DNA from: Mahella australiensis 50-1 BON
Lineage (GTDB): Bacteria; Bacillota; Clostridia; Mahellales; Mahellaceae
DNA: 64,000 bases
Assembly (NCBI RefSeq): GCF_000213255.1
Contig: NC_015520.1
Location: forward strand, 2,721,349 to 2,785,348
Reading direction: 5' to 3'
Of this stretch, positions 1 to 9,455 are shown in pieces (positions within the stretch are counted from its first letter, which is position 1; every line of letters starts with the position of its first letter). The notes beneath the pieces were generated by a model. That model was not told the DNA's origin and made no database searches. It saw only the letters and a list, made by a program, of their open reading frames with translations. Position numbers and translations under genes: made by a program.

Positions 1-772
1 TCTTGCGCAATTGTTTTATAAGCGTCTGTGCTGCTCCTTTTTCAATACCCTTCTCAATGCCCTTCTCAATGCCCTTTTCAATGCCTTCGTCAAGTATTAT
101 TTTATAAGTTTCCGATTCCTGCAAGTTTAACATCTTGTCCACCTCCTTAAAAACCCTTTCTATTACGTCCTTGTTAAATACCAACCCGGAAAATATCTCG
201 GCCTTGAATGCTATCTCTTTCTTCCTGCTTAATTCCATAGGCGCTGCTACTATAGCGTCCGTACACATTCTCAAATATTCGTCCTTCCTCATCCTGCGGC
301 TATCCCTATCCATCAGTGGAAGCAAGGCATATAGATCATAGTATTTGGTTTTTATTACATCTTCAAATTTCGTTGCTCCTATATCTATCAGTCTATACTT
401 ATAGTTAAGTTTATTTTCTTCACCAAGCTTATATGTTATGCCGCTGTCCATATTTATTCGGTCCTTGCCCATATATATTACGGCCTGATAAATCGGCAAG
501 CCGTACTTTTCGATAATTTCTAACGCATATCTGAGCATCCTATACGGCATCTTTTTATCATTATCCGATTGAAACTCAAGATGCACCGCCACGTCATTTC
601 CTTCTAGCGCGCACCTGTAGACCATATCGCCGCTCCTTCGCTCAACATGCGTAAATTCTATATTGAGTTCTTCCGCGTTATTAAGCTCTACGCCTATGAA
701 ATAGGCCATCATGTCGTCTGTAATGTCTGCAAAAATATTTTTTACGGCTATATCATACGATTGATCCGGCAT
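1..772 (-). CDS. Rpn family PD-(D/E)XK nuclease / putative transposase, partial
   Basis: The gene runs off the left edge, so its C-terminus is missing; about 257 codons are visible. It starts at the ATG at 772, preceded by AAGGAGAGG. The N-terminal half carries the nuclease core: a D-x-V-Y-R strand, then HLEFQS (the E-x-Q catalytic pair of PD-(D/E)XK enzymes), then MPYRMLRYALEI, as in the recombination-promoting nuclease family. The visible end is a run of about four GIEK units, encoded by 12-bp tandem repeats at about 39-86. Such low-complexity tails are common in this family. A good sigma-A promoter lies just upstream. Family members cut DNA and promote RecA-independent recombination; that role here is inferred from the family only. 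Confidence 0.8.
   Translation of the reverse strand, partial: MPDQSYDIAVKNIFADITDDMMAYFIGVELNNAEELNIEFTHVERRSGDMVYRCALEGNDVAVHLEFQSDNDKKMPYRMLRYALEIIEKYGLPIYQAVIYMGKDRINMDSGITYKLGEENKLNYKYRLIDIGATKFEDVIKTKYYDLYALLPLMDRDSRRMRKDEYLRMCTDAIVAAPMELSRKKEIAFKAEIFSGLVFNKDVIERVFKEVDKMLNLQESETYKIILDEGIEKGIEKGIEKGIEKGAAQTLIKQLRK
39..86 (-). repeat. 12-bp tandem repeat inside the Rpn gene
   Basis: About four copies of a 12-bp unit, read on the minus strand as attgaGaagggc with small variations, encode I-E-K-G repeated in frame. Because the unit is a multiple of three, gain or loss of units would change tail length without breaking the frame. Confidence 0.8.
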
Positions 773-799
773 TTTTCCTCTCCTTATATCAATACTTAA

Positions 800-828
800 A
801 TTATAACGTGAGTAGCGTAGCATGTCAA
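800..828 (-). promoter_or_regulatory. Sigma-A promoter of the Rpn-type gene
   Basis: On the minus strand TTGACA (823-828) and TATAAT (800-805) are separated by exactly 17 bp. Both hexamers match the consensus perfectly. Transcription would start around 793, about 20 nt before the ATG at 772. Confidence 0.8.
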
Positions 829-866
829 ACAATAATCGCATAAGGGGCGCATAAAGTTATGGTTGC

Positions 867-2252
867 CTAACGAGCTTTTATAACAGTATTGCTCTTCCAC
901 TTATCGCCCTTCAGCCTACTGTAATATAAAGCACCTCTCACGAGCCAATCCACAAACATGCCTATCCATATCCCTACTACGCCCATTTTCAAAGGTATAC
1001 AAAAAACGTATCCCAACACAACCCTAAATGCCCACATACCGATCATAGAAGTAAGCAGGGTATATTTTGCATCGCCTGCGCCTTTCAAACCGGCCGGCAG
1101 CACAAAAGCCGCCGGCCACAATATCGGTGTGCTGATTGAACATAGCCTCACAAGCAGCGCGGACAAGTTTATCACATCGGCATCGCGTGAGTATATGGCA
1201 ACGAGTGGCCTGGCAAATATGAATGAAATGACGCACAATGCCAGCATACATAGCATAGAAACTTTTGTCAAATATAAGAGCGTGTCCCGTGCCTCATCGC
1301 TATCACCCTTGCCCATGCTCCGGCCTACCATGGTAGTCGCCGCTATACTGAGCGCATTGCCCGGAATATTGACCAAAGAAAATATTGAATTGGCTATGGA
1401 GTTAGAAGCTATGGCCACAGTCCCTAGTCCTACGATAAAAATCTGCGTGATAAGCTTTCCGCCGTTGAAGAGCAGTGATTCAATACCTGCCGGCAAACCT
1501 ACCGAGAATATGGATCGCTGCATGTAACTATCGATCTTAAACTGCTTGAGGCCGGTCAATTTTATTATTTTGGAACCGTTAAACAATATAAACATTATGA
1601 TCCCTGTCCCTATGGCACGCGCTATGGCTATGCCCAGCGCCGCTCCCATTACTTCCAAGCGAGGGATAGACAGGTCAATGGAAAAAATATTTATCCTCAA
1701 GCCATAGATCAAAACATAGCTTAAAATTATATTGACGATGTTCATAAAGACAGTGACGACCATCGGCGTTTTAGTATCACTCGCCCCGCGCAAAACGCCG
1801 CACGCTATAGCTGTCAACGATATTAATGGATATGTGAATAGTGTTATGCCAAGATATGTATATGAATACTGCATAACCCTTTCATCAGCTGCACCGAATA
1901 GGAAGTTTATAAGCGGTACTTGAAATATCCATAAAGCCACCGTAACTATGATAGACAGTAAGAGGCCGGAAAATAGAGCCTGCTTGACGGTTTCATTGGC
2001 TTCGCGTATCTTTCCTTGACCGGCATACTGCGCCACCACTACCGTACTGCCCACCGCAAGGGATGAGAAAAAGGCTATCAGTATGTTGTTGATTGAATCC
2101 ACCATCCCTATGGCCGATACCGCCTCTTTGCCTATACGGCTGGCTAATACGGTATTCACTACCCCCATAGACATCACGAAGATCTGCTCCGTAATGATAG
2201 GTATAGTGAGCCTGAATACATCGCTGCGTATAACTATTTTACTCATCCCCAT
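867..2252 (-). CDS. MATE family multidrug efflux transporter
   Basis: 461 residues, the usual length for the family, with about twelve hydrophobic segments in two homologous halves. Recognisable stretches are the N-terminal LTIPIITEQIF and the ASRIGKEAVSAIG region, typical of bacterial MATE (NorM/DinF-like) antiporters. These export cationic drugs or metabolites using Na+ or H+ gradients; the substrate cannot be read from sequence. A GGGAGGAAG ribosome site lies four bases before the first ATG (2252) and ten before the in-frame ATG at 2246, so the start could be either. The gene stands alone, and the stop is TAG. Confidence 0.9.
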   Translation of the reverse strand: MGMSKIVIRSDVFRLTIPIITEQIFVMSMGVVNTVLASRIGKEAVSAIGMVDSINNILIAFFSSLAVGSTVVVAQYAGQGKIREANETVKQALFSGLLLSIIVTVALWIFQVPLINFLFGAADERVMQYSYTYLGITLFTYPLISLTAIACGVLRGASDTKTPMVVTVFMNIVNIILSYVLIYGLRINIFSIDLSIPRLEVMGAALGIAIARAIGTGIIMFILFNGSKIIKLTGLKQFKIDSYMQRSIFSVGLPAGIESLLFNGGKLITQIFIVGLGTVAIASNSIANSIFSLVNIPGNALSIAATTMVGRSMGKGDSDEARDTLLYLTKVSMLCMLALCVISFIFARPLVAIYSRDADVINLSALLVRLCSISTPILWPAAFVLPAGLKGAGDAKYTLLTSMIGMWAFRVVLGYVFCIPLKMGVVGIWIGMFVDWLVRGALYYSRLKGDKWKSNTVIKAR

Positions 2253-2288
2253 GCTTCCTCCCGGCCTGCATAAGCAATAAATGAATGA

Positions 2289-2315
2289 CCTGCCTATATG
2301 AATCTTTTGGGCAGG
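2289..2315 (+). terminator. Hairpin with T-rich tail, weak terminator candidate
   Basis: CCTGCC (2289-2294) pairs with GGCAGG (2310-2315) and is followed on the plus strand by CTATTTTATT. No plus-strand gene ends here, so it may instead be a stem in the leader of the MATE gene. Confidence 0.3.
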
Positions 2316-2328
2316 CTATTTTATTATG

Positions 2329-2480
2329 CTAATACATATCACCACGAAATGCAAGAAAAAGATTCGGCATGAGCATGCTGTTTCTGTGGATCGGCATAAA
2401 ACTGCCTTCTATCTCTCCTTCCCCAACATATACCACTATTATGGCTATAACATCTGCTTTATTGATAACGTTACATAGAA
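2329..2480 (-). pseudogene. Possible C-terminal coding remnant, unrecognised
   Basis: A minus-strand frame without a plausible start ends at TAG (2329-2331). It reads like protein: VVYVGEGEIEGSFMPIH, then MLMPNLFLAFRGDMY. No family is recognised. It lies in the 470-bp gap between the MATE gene and the first ABC operon and could be the tail of a deleted gene. Otherwise this gap holds only AT-rich sequence and two weak hairpins. Confidence 0.3.
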
Positions 2481-2623
2481 TATTATCTTTATTTAATAAG
2501 CATCTCGGTTCAATTTAAAATCTTGAGACGCAGATGTAAATATAGAAAACTGCATATATATAATACATAAAGGAACGTTTTATTAACATGTACTTTGTGG
2601 AGTAATTATATTAAAGTAGTTTA

Positions 2624-2642
2624 AAGGGGCTTTTAACCCCTT
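2624..2642 (-). terminator. Candidate terminator of the first ABC operon
   Basis: AAGGGG and CCCCTT form a 6-bp stem around a 7-base loop, about 80 bp after the last permease gene. The tail on the minus strand is only modestly T-rich (TTAAACTACTTT), so the call is weak. Confidence 0.35.
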
Positions 2643-2723
2643 CCTTCATAGCTTAGCGCATAAATTAATAAGATAAATGTCTTAAATACGTGGTAACAAT
2701 ACCACATGTGGCATATCATAATA

Positions 2724-3554
2724 TTATCCTTTAATTGCACCTGCAAGTCCCTCAACAAAAGTGTTCTGGAAACAAATATATACAATCAATACTGGAACTA
2801 TGCTAATCAACGCTCCGGCGGTCAATAGACCATAGTTAGTGCTGTACTGGCCTATAAAACTGGCTAAGCCAGCCGGTACTGTTCGCATAGTATCATCTGT
2901 GAGAAAAACTGATGCAAGCAAATATTCATTCCAGGTAGACAAGAAATCCATGATCATTAAAGTTCCTAAAGCTGGTTTACTTAGTGGCAGTATTATATTC
3001 CAAAAGAGCCGTGCAGTAGAACATCCATCTATTAATGCGGCTTCATCCAATTCTTTAGGTATTGTCCTCATAAAACCTCTTAACACTAATATGCCGAACG
3101 GTATGCCAAACCCTAAATATACGATAAAAATACCTAGATATGTGTTAATTAAATTCAAACGACTCAATGCTATGTTAAGAGGAATTAAAGTAACCTGCAT
3201 AGGTATCATCATTCCTATAAGAAAAAAGATAAATATCCTGGTACCGCTATTTTTATTGCTAAGCCTAGTAATATAGAATGCTGCCAAAGCTTCAATCAAT
3301 ATACCTAAAGGAACTTTTATTATAGAAATTATGAAACTATTTTTCATATATACGCCCAAATTGCCGTTTATCCAAGCTTTTACAAAATTTCCCCATTGTA
3401 AAGTTTGTGGCAAAGAAAATATTGGTCTGCTATAAAAATCTTGATTGCTCTTTAAGGCAGTAATCAAAATAAAAAATATGGGCACAAGCCAGACTATGGA
3501 TATTAATGTCATAAATATATAAAAAATCACTTCTCCAACGCGCTTTTTGCTCAT
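2724..3554 (-). CDS. Carbohydrate ABC transporter permease, MalG/AraQ type (CUT1)
   Basis: 276 residues with six predicted membrane spans. It has the EAA loop that docks on the ATPase: ELDEAALIDGCSTARLFWNIILPLSKPA, with the family's E-A-A-x3-G-x9-I-x-L-P spacing. The N-terminal periplasmic loop and the end FVEGLAGAIKG are typical of MalG-like subunits. It is the second permease of a binding protein-permease-permease operon and follows the MalF-type gene by 17 bp. No ATPase gene is nearby, so a shared MsmX-type ATPase encoded elsewhere probably energises it. RBS GGGAGGT precedes the ATG. Confidence 0.93.
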   Translation of the reverse strand: MSKKRVGEVIFYIFMTLISIVWLVPIFFILITALKSNQDFYSRPIFSLPQTLQWGNFVKAWINGNLGVYMKNSFIISIIKVPLGILIEALAAFYITRLSNKNSGTRIFIFFLIGMMIPMQVTLIPLNIALSRLNLINTYLGIFIVYLGFGIPFGILVLRGFMRTIPKELDEAALIDGCSTARLFWNIILPLSKPALGTLMIMDFLSTWNEYLLASVFLTDDTMRTVPAGLASFIGQYSTNYGLLTAGALISIVPVLIVYICFQNTFVEGLAGAIKG

Positions 3555-3571
3555 TGCTATATTACCTCCCT

Positions 3572-4438
3572 CTAGTCTCTAGCCATATATAATACATATG
3601 GTATTATTACGATCATTAAAACAACAACCATTACCCATGCAATTGCCGAACCTATTCCCAATTTAGAGAACATAAAGGACTGTTGATACATCCATGTTGC
3701 TAATACCTGAGTACTATTACCGGGCCCTCCGTTAGTCATAACAGAAATTATATCATAAACTTTCAATGAGTTTATAATTTGAGTTGCAAAAACGATCACA
3801 AAAGTTTCTCTTAATAACGGTATAATTATGCTAAAAAATGTCCTAAACTTGCCTGCACCATCGATTAAAGCAGCTTCCAAATAATCTTTTGAAATAGTCT
3901 GAAGGCCGGAAAGGAACAAAACCATGGGTGCTCCCAACCCTTGCCAGAGCGCTGCCACATATACTGCATATAAGGCTATTTGTGGATCTGACAGCCATGC
4001 CTTCGTAAGCCCATGAAGCCCTAAAACTTCTAACAAGCCATTTATCAAACCAAGTTGCGGATGATACATCCAAGTCCATATTAAAGCAACAACAACGCCA
4101 CTTAAAGTATAAGGGAAATAAATTATTCCTCTATATGCGACTCTGCCTTTAAATTCTCTATTTAGTGCAACGGCTATTAATAATGCTATGCTGACTGTAA
4201 AAACTACTGTCAATATAGTCCAAATTATATTGTTTTTTAAAGATATTTGGAAAACATTATCTTTTAAAAAAAGATATACATAATTATCAAAGCCGACAAA
4301 TTTCATTTTGCCGACACCATCCCAATTATAAAAGCTAATAAATAATGAATATATGGATGGCACTACTATCACAAACAAGTATATAAGCAAGGCTGGTAAA
4401 ATAAACCAAAATTTACCCTTTCCTGCATTTTCTTTCAT
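3572..4438 (-). CDS. Carbohydrate ABC transporter permease, MalF/UgpA type (CUT1)
   Basis: 288 residues with six membrane spans, starting after AAAGGAGC. The EAA loop is EAALIDGAGKFRTFFSIIIPLL. The DIISVMTNGGPGNSTQVLATWMYQQSF segment is a hallmark of MalF-like sugar permeases. It forms a heterodimer with the MalG-type protein encoded immediately downstream. A perfect 16-bp hairpin separates it from the binding-protein gene and may lower permease expression relative to the binding protein. Confidence 0.93.
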   Translation of the reverse strand: MKENAGKGKFWFILPALLIYLFVIVVPSIYSLFISFYNWDGVGKMKFVGFDNYVYLFLKDNVFQISLKNNIIWTILTVVFTVSIALLIAVALNREFKGRVAYRGIIYFPYTLSGVVVALIWTWMYHPQLGLINGLLEVLGLHGLTKAWLSDPQIALYAVYVAALWQGLGAPMVLFLSGLQTISKDYLEAALIDGAGKFRTFFSIIIPLLRETFVIVFATQIINSLKVYDIISVMTNGGPGNSTQVLATWMYQQSFMFSKLGIGSAIAWVMVVVLMIVIIPYVLYMARD

Positions 4439-4482
4439 TATAGCAGCTCCTTTCTGAAAATATTACCATTTAGGTACTCGCG

Positions 4483-4516
4483 AAATATAGCTGGCATTGC
4501 AATGCCAGCTATATTT
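4483..4516 (-). other. Perfect intercistronic hairpin after the binding-protein gene
   Basis: The arms 4483-4498 and 4501-4516 are a perfect 16-bp inverted repeat separated by two bases (AATATAGCTGGCATT and its complement). It sits between the binding-protein stop and the first permease start. It lacks a clean T-run, so partial attenuation or 3'-end protection of the upstream mRNA is more likely than full termination. The other two ABC operons here have a hairpin in the same place. Confidence 0.75.
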
Positions 4517-4555
4517 TAGTAAATAATTAATGTTTACTGGATAATATAAAGTAAA

Positions 4556-5884
4556 CTAATTATTTGAATTTTTATATTCTTCTACAGCTTGTTGCATAAA
4601 CTGTGCCGCTTGCTCAGATGTCATCTTAGCAAGGCCTATAGAATCTAATGCTTCAAATAATTTGTTTACAACTTCCTGAGGAAGCGCCTGATCCGTTATG
4701 GTAAAAGTACCATATTCATTCATTGAGTCAACAACTTGTGGTACCAATACTAAATTATCGGGCAACTTATTATCTTTATATGGTAAAGGTTGCTGCAACT
4801 GATATTTCTCTACAGTCTCAGGAGAATACATAAATTCCACGAAATTCATGCATTGATCCAATTTTTCATCAGACAAATCCGCATTAAATTGTATCATTTC
4901 TATAAAAGCACTCATTCTGTTGGCCTCTGCTGTCAATGGCATTTTAAAGAAACCATATTTAGAAACATCTTGTCCATCAGCTATAAGCGAATTAGTTTCA
5001 AACCACGGTCCTTCTATATCCATTGCCGCTTTATCTTGATAAAGTAACAACTTAGTATCATTTGGATCTGCAGTAAGGTACCCTTCTGGAAAATAACCTT
5101 TATCTATCCATTCCTTTAATTTTGCAAATGATTTTACAACGCCTTCCTGCGACCAATCAGCATCTAAAGTGAGCAACTTATCATGAGTTTCACTTCCACA
5201 ATACATTTCAAGTAGCTCTTCCCAAATCCTCATAACATGCCATCCATATTTGCCTGCAGTAGATATGGGGGTTATGCCATTGCTTTTTAAAGTAGCTAAA
5301 GCTTTTTCAAAATCATCAAAAGTTTGTGGAATCGCCATATTATATTTTTCAAATATATCTTTTCTATAAAACATTCCTAATGCATTTATAACAAACGGGT
5401 AACCAGCAAGTTGACCATCTAATGTTGCTAATTCCAAAGCTGCTGGCATAAACTTGTCTCCCCAATTATGAGCCTTGGCATATTCGGTTAAATCATATGA
5501 CAAACCATTCTCGGGATAATAAGAACCCAAGCTACCCCCCCAATTGCGCCATATATCCGGTAGGGTCTTAGATGAAGCAGCTATTTTTAAATTCTTTTTT
5601 TGATCGTCTGTGCTGTTGAAACTAACTTTTATCTTTACATTTGGATTCTGCTGTTCATACTCTTTGATCACAGAAGAAATCGCATCTTGATTACTAGTTA
5701 ATGTCATAAAACTTATAGTAGTTTTAGCATCACTCTGTGTACCATCCTCTTGCTCATTCGTTGTACCAGTATCAGACGTGTCATTTTGGGTTTGTGTACC
5801 TGTGTTCCCGCAACCAGCCATTATTGTAACGATCAAAGTCATCATAACCACACATGCCAATATTTTTCTTAACTTATTATTCAT
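4556..5884 (-). CDS. Extracellular sugar-binding lipoprotein (family 1 SBP)
   Basis: About 442 residues. The N-terminus is a lipoprotein signal: MNNKLRKILACVV, then the lipobox IMAGC, followed by a Thr/Gln/Asp-rich linker. The mature part has the family 1 fold (TTISFMTLTSNQDAISSVIKEYEQ, later GPWFETNSLI and the C-terminal helix). It binds an extracellular sugar and delivers it to the two permeases downstream. The ATG at 5884 is preferred because GGAGGT is seven bases upstream of it but abuts the earlier ATG at 5890. The promoter at 6045-6073 and an operator over its start site suggest LacI-type control. The ligand is unknown. Confidence 0.9.
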   Translation of the reverse strand: MNNKLRKILACVVMMTLIVTIMAGCGNTGTQTQNDTSDTGTTNEQEDGTQSDAKTTISFMTLTSNQDAISSVIKEYEQQNPNVKIKVSFNSTDDQKKNLKIAASSKTLPDIWRNWGGSLGSYYPENGLSYDLTEYAKAHNWGDKFMPAALELATLDGQLAGYPFVINALGMFYRKDIFEKYNMAIPQTFDDFEKALATLKSNGITPISTAGKYGWHVMRIWEELLEMYCGSETHDKLLTLDADWSQEGVVKSFAKLKEWIDKGYFPEGYLTADPNDTKLLLYQDKAAMDIEGPWFETNSLIADGQDVSKYGFFKMPLTAEANRMSAFIEMIQFNADLSDEKLDQCMNFVEFMYSPETVEKYQLQQPLPYKDNKLPDNLVLVPQVVDSMNEYGTFTITDQALPQEVVNKLFEALDSIGLAKMTSEQAAQFMQQAVEEYKNSNN

Positions 5885-6031
5885 CTTCATACCTCCAAAA
5901 TAATCATTTATTTCTACCTAGTCATGGTAGATACCGGAACAAGAAATCTTTGTATATCATTAATTCATTCCCAACATCAGCTACAACAACAAAATAATCA
6001 CCTCCATGATACATTTATTCGAGCACTTCTC

Positions 6032-6045
6032 TGTTAACGCGTTCA
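6032..6045. promoter_or_regulatory. Candidate LacI-family operator
   Basis: TGTTAACGCGTTCA has the near-palindromic, CG-centred form of LacI/GalR operators (core AACGCGTT at 6036-6043). It lies directly downstream of the -10 box of the leftward promoter, where a repressor would block initiation, and upstream of the rightward promoter. The divergent operon encodes a LacI-type protein at 10952, the obvious candidate ligand. Confidence 0.6.
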
Positions 6046-6073
6046 TTATAACATCACATTTTATATTTGTAAA
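6045..6073 (-). promoter_or_regulatory. Sigma-A promoter of the first ABC operon
   Basis: Minus-strand TTTACA (6068-6073) and TATAAT (6045-6050) are 17 bp apart. The predicted start, around 6038, falls inside the LacI-type operator. Confidence 0.75.
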
Positions 6074-6093
6074 TAGTTTTTTAAAAAATTTTA

Positions 6094-6122
6094 TTGACAT
6101 TACTTCTTAAAACAGCTATTAT
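6094..6122 (+). promoter_or_regulatory. Sigma-A promoter of the transketolase operon
   Basis: TTGACA (6094-6099) and TATTAT (6117-6122) are spaced by 17 bp. The transcript would have an AT-rich leader of about 110 nt before the start codon at 6240. Confidence 0.8.
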
Positions 6123-6239
6123 AAGAGTAAATATTGAATATATGTTTATATAAATATATTTAGATTAATGCTTATATTAATAAATCCGCTAGGCATTATT
6201 AAATTTTTTAATAATATTTTAGCAGAAAGGAAGTGTTCT

Positions 6240-7067
6240 ATGGATATCGATAAATTGCAAAATAAGGCTGTGGATATACGCAAAGAACTGCTTACAATGA
6301 TATATGAAGCAGGAGGAGGCCATGTCGGTGGCTCTTTATCATCTGTGGATATACTGGTAGCATTGCATTATGGCGTGATGAGGCTGGACCCAAGAAATCC
6401 TAAATGGGAGCAAAGAGATCGTTTCATACTGAGCAAAGGCCACAGTGTAGAAGGATACTATGCTATACTCTGCGATATAGGGTTTTTCTCCAAAGATGAG
6501 CTTAAAACATACAGAAAATTTGATAGCAAGCTGATAGGCCATCCTTCTAACAAAGTCCCCGGTGTAGAGGCCAGCACAGGTGCTCTTGGCCATGGCCTAT
6601 CCATAGGCATAGGCATGGCTTTAGCAGGAAAAATGGATGCCAAAGATTATAAGGTTTACGTCTTAATGGGCGACGGCGAGCAAGCTGAGGGCTCGCTCTG
6701 GGAGGCCGCTATGGCTGCAGGCAACTATAAACTCGATAATCTAATAGGTATTATAGACAGAAATGGGCTGCAGATAAGCGGCTCCACTGAAGATGTTATG
6801 AAGCTTGAAAGCCTTAAAGATAAATGGACATCATTTGGCTGGCATATCCAATCCCTCGACGGACATGACATAACAGGCTTAATAAGGGCATTTCAGAGCA
6901 TACCCGTACAAAAAGGCAAACCCCATCTGATAATTGCAAATACCATAAAGGGCAAAGGCGTACCTTTCATGGAGAATGACCCGGCTTGGCACCACAAAGT
7001 GCCTGACAGCCAGCAATTAAACATGGCGCTGCAGGCTTTGGATGCTCAATATAAGGAGGTAAGATGA
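6240..7067 (+). CDS. Transketolase, N-terminal (TPP-binding) subunit
   Basis: 275 residues, the half-size subunit of a split transketolase. It binds thiamine diphosphate: HVGGSLSS near the N-terminus, GALGHGLSIGIGMA, and the GDG motif MGDGEQAEGSLWEAAMAAG followed by NLIGIIDRNGLQ. The ATG at 6240 follows AGAAAGGAAG; the frame opens 24 codons earlier but without a ribosome site. It pairs with the next gene (4-bp overlap) to move two-carbon units between sugar phosphates. The kinase and isomerase-like genes in the same operon suggest it acts on a dedicated ketose phosphate rather than in general metabolism. Confidence 0.92.
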   Translation: MDIDKLQNKAVDIRKELLTMIYEAGGGHVGGSLSSVDILVALHYGVMRLDPRNPKWEQRDRFILSKGHSVEGYYAILCDIGFFSKDELKTYRKFDSKLIGHPSNKVPGVEASTGALGHGLSIGIGMALAGKMDAKDYKVYVLMGDGEQAEGSLWEAAMAAGNYKLDNLIGIIDRNGLQISGSTEDVMKLESLKDKWTSFGWHIQSLDGHDITGLIRAFQSIPVQKGKPHLIIANTIKGKGVPFMENDPAWHHKVPDSQQLNMALQALDAQYKEVR

Positions 7068-8008
7068 CTATGGCAAATTTGCTCGCTTGCAGAAAGGCTT
7101 TTACCGACGCTCTGCTTGAATGCGCAAAAGCAGACAGCAGTATAGTGGCCGTCACATCCGATGCCAGAGGTTCGGTCACCCTGGATAAGTTCGCAGCAGA
7201 GCTTCCTCGTCAATTCGTCGAGGTCGGCATCGCCGAACAAAACCTGATAGGTATAGCTTCAGGCTTAGCTTTATCCGGTAAAAAACCGTTTGCATGCAGC
7301 CCGGCATGCTTTGTATCCGCAAGAAGCATGGAGCAGGTAAAGCTCGACATCGCATATAACAACAGCAACGTAAAGGTAATAGGCGTAAGCGGAGGTGTAA
7401 GCTATGGCCCATTAGGCGCCAGCCATCATTCTTTAAATGACATAGCCGTGATGAGAACTATGCCAGGCTTGACCGTTATACTGCCATGCGATGCGCGTGA
7501 AACGTCTCAGATGGTAAAGTCCTTAGCAAAATGGAGCGGCCCTGCCTACGTAAGGATGGGTAGGAATCCTGTACCGGATGTCTACGAGGATGATGATATG
7601 CCCTTCGAAATAGGCAAAGCAAATACTTTACTCGACGGCGATGATATCACTATAATAGCTACCGGCGAGATGGTAAGGCACGCCTTAAACGCGGGTATAA
7701 TGCTTAGGAATAAAGGCATACATGCACGCGTAATAGATATGCATACCATAAAGCCGTTAGATGAAGATGCAATACTAAAAGCGGCACAGGAAACCGGCAA
7801 TGTTATAACTGTGGAAGAACATTATGCTTATGGAGGACTGGGCTCGGCCATAACGGAGTTAACAGCTCAGCGCTGCCCTATCCCAGTTAGTATAATGGCT
7901 TTTCCGGATGAGTACGCAATAACTGGCGAGCAGGACCAGGTCCTGAACTATTACGGCCTAACAGCCGATGGAATATATAATACGGCGTTGAATATGCTGG
8001 AACAATAA
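7064..8008 (+). CDS. Transketolase, C-terminal (pyrimidine-binding) subunit
   Basis: 314 residues. It carries the pyrimidine-binding domain ([21 protein letters not shown], where the Glu activates the TPP aminopyrimidine) and the C-terminal domain ([13 protein letters not shown] ... [15 protein letters not shown]). The ATG at 7064 overlaps the previous stop, with AAGGAGG four bases before it; the in-frame ATG at 7070 is also possible. With the N-terminal subunit it forms one full-length active site, so the pair is co-translated and probably obligately co-expressed. Confidence 0.92.
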   Translation: MTMANLLACRKAFTDALLECAKADSSIVAVTSDARGSVTLDKFAAELPRQFVEVGIAEQNLIGIASGLALSGKKPFACSPACFVSARSMEQVKLDIAYNNSNVKVIGVSGGVSYGPLGASHHSLNDIAVMRTMPGLTVILPCDARETSQMVKSLAKWSGPAYVRMGRNPVPDVYEDDDMPFEIGKANTLLDGDDITIIATGEMVRHALNAGIMLRNKGIHARVIDMHTIKPLDEDAILKAAQETGNVITVEEHYAYGGLGSAITELTAQRCPIPVSIMAFPDEYAITGEQDQVLNYYGLTADGIYNTALNMLEQ

Positions 8009-8019
8009 AGGAGAATAAT

Positions 8020-9453
8020 ATGATGACTGAACGCTGGGGAATATTCGAATTAACACTAAACGGCCCGCAAACAGGCAACCCTTTTGTAGACGTAACTTTT
8101 GGCGCACTATTCAAGCATCAAAACAGGGTTATTCATACGGATGGATTCTACGATGGCGATGGAATATACAAGGTCAGATTCATGCCCGATAAGGAAGGAA
8201 CATGGGCATATTCCACGTTTAGCAACTGCAGCGAATTGGACGGAATGATAGGAGAATTCGAATGCATAATGCCTTCGGCGCAAAACCACGGACCTGTACG
8301 CGTAAAGGATGAGTATCACTTCGCATACGAGGACGGCACGCCTTACCTCCCCTTTGGCACGACATGTTACGCTTGGATTCACCAAGGCGATGAGATGGAA
8401 GAAAAAACGCTGGCCACACTGGCCGATGCCCCTTTCAATAAAATGCGTATGTGCGTTTTCCCTAAACATTACGATTATAACACCAACGAACCGGTGTATT
8501 ATCCATTTGAAGGCTCGTTGGAAGAGGGCTGGGATTTCACCAGATTTAATGTTGAATTCTTCAGGCATATGGAAAAAAGGATAGGCGAGCTTCTGGCATT
8601 GGGTATAGAGGCCGATCTGATATTATTCCACCCATATGACCGCTGGGGCTATTCAACCATGGACTGCGAAAGCGACGAGCGCTATCTGCGCTACATAACG
8701 GCGAGGTTATCGGCATACCGAAATATATGGTGGTCAATGGCCAACGAATATGACCTTATGCAAGCCAAAAATTTGATGGATTGGGACAGGTTTTTTAAGC
8801 TTATACAGCAATGCGATCCATACCAGCACCTGCGTTCGGTACACAATTGCCACACCTTTTATGATCATGGTAAGCCATGGGTGACCCACTGCAGCATACA
8901 GCATTCGGACCTAACAAAGGTTACCGAGTGGCATAAACTCTATAAAAAGCCCGTAGTAGTCGATGAATGCTGCTATGAAGGCAATATAGCGCACAATTGG
9001 GGTAATATAACGGCGCAGGAAATGGTACACCGTATATGGGAAGGCACTATACGCGGCGGATACGTGGGCCACGGCGAAACCTATGTCGATCCCAATGATA
9101 TTTTATGGTGGTCAAAAGGCGGGATCCTACATGGTCAAAGCCCGGAAAGACTATCTTTTTTACGTCAGCTTCTGGAACAAAGCCCTCAAGACTTAATGCC
9201 CATCGATATAGGATACAGTTATGATGTTTTATATGCTCTAAGCAAGAATGATGAATACTTCCTGGCCTATTGTGGCAGTGGGCAATCCGCTTACAAGGAC
9301 ATAGCATTGTCCGATCAAAGCAGCTATACCATAGAGGTCATAGATGCATGGGATATGACCGTGACACCGTTAGATGGGGTTTTCAGAGGCAAATGTAGAG
9401 TTAAGTTACCTGCCAAGCCTTATATAGGCCTGCGCATACGAAAGGTCGAATAA
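8020..9453 (+). CDS. DUF5060-type glycoside hydrolase (DUF4038/DUF5605-like)
   Basis: 477 residues with no signal peptide, so probably cytoplasmic. Residues 1-80 look like the DUF5060 beta-sandwich ([11 protein letters not shown], then [20 protein letters not shown]). Residues from about 100 form a TIM barrel ([37 protein letters not shown] with the likely acid/base Glu, and [11 protein letters not shown] with the likely nucleophile Glu). The C-terminus resembles DUF5605. Related families act on plant polysaccharide side chains; DUF4038-like enzymes include GH140 apiosidases. The substrate is not known. AAGGAG lies six bases before the first of two ATGs. Confidence 0.75.
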   Translation: MMTERWGIFELTLNGPQTGNPFVDVTFGALFKHQNRVIHTDGFYDGDGIYKVRFMPDKEGTWAYSTFSNCSELDGMIGEFECIMPSAQNHGPVRVKDEYHFAYEDGTPYLPFGTTCYAWIHQGDEMEEKTLATLADAPFNKMRMCVFPKHYDYNTNEPVYYPFEGSLEEGWDFTRFNVEFFRHMEKRIGELLALGIEADLILFHPYDRWGYSTMDCESDERYLRYITARLSAYRNIWWSMANEYDLMQAKNLMDWDRFFKLIQQCDPYQHLRSVHNCHTFYDHGKPWVTHCSIQHSDLTKVTEWHKLYKKPVVVDECCYEGNIAHNWGNITAQEMVHRIWEGTIRGGYVGHGETYVDPNDILWWSKGGILHGQSPERLSFLRQLLEQSPQDLMPIDIGYSYDVLYALSKNDEYFLAYCGSGQSAYKDIALSDQSSYTIEVIDAWDMTVTPLDGVFRGKCRVKLPAKPYIGLRIRKVE

Positions 9454-9455
9454 CA

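Noticed and set aside
2462-2475. TGATAACGTTACA as a second LacI-type operator
   Set aside because: It is downstream of the first ABC operon and not near any recognisable promoter; probably chance.
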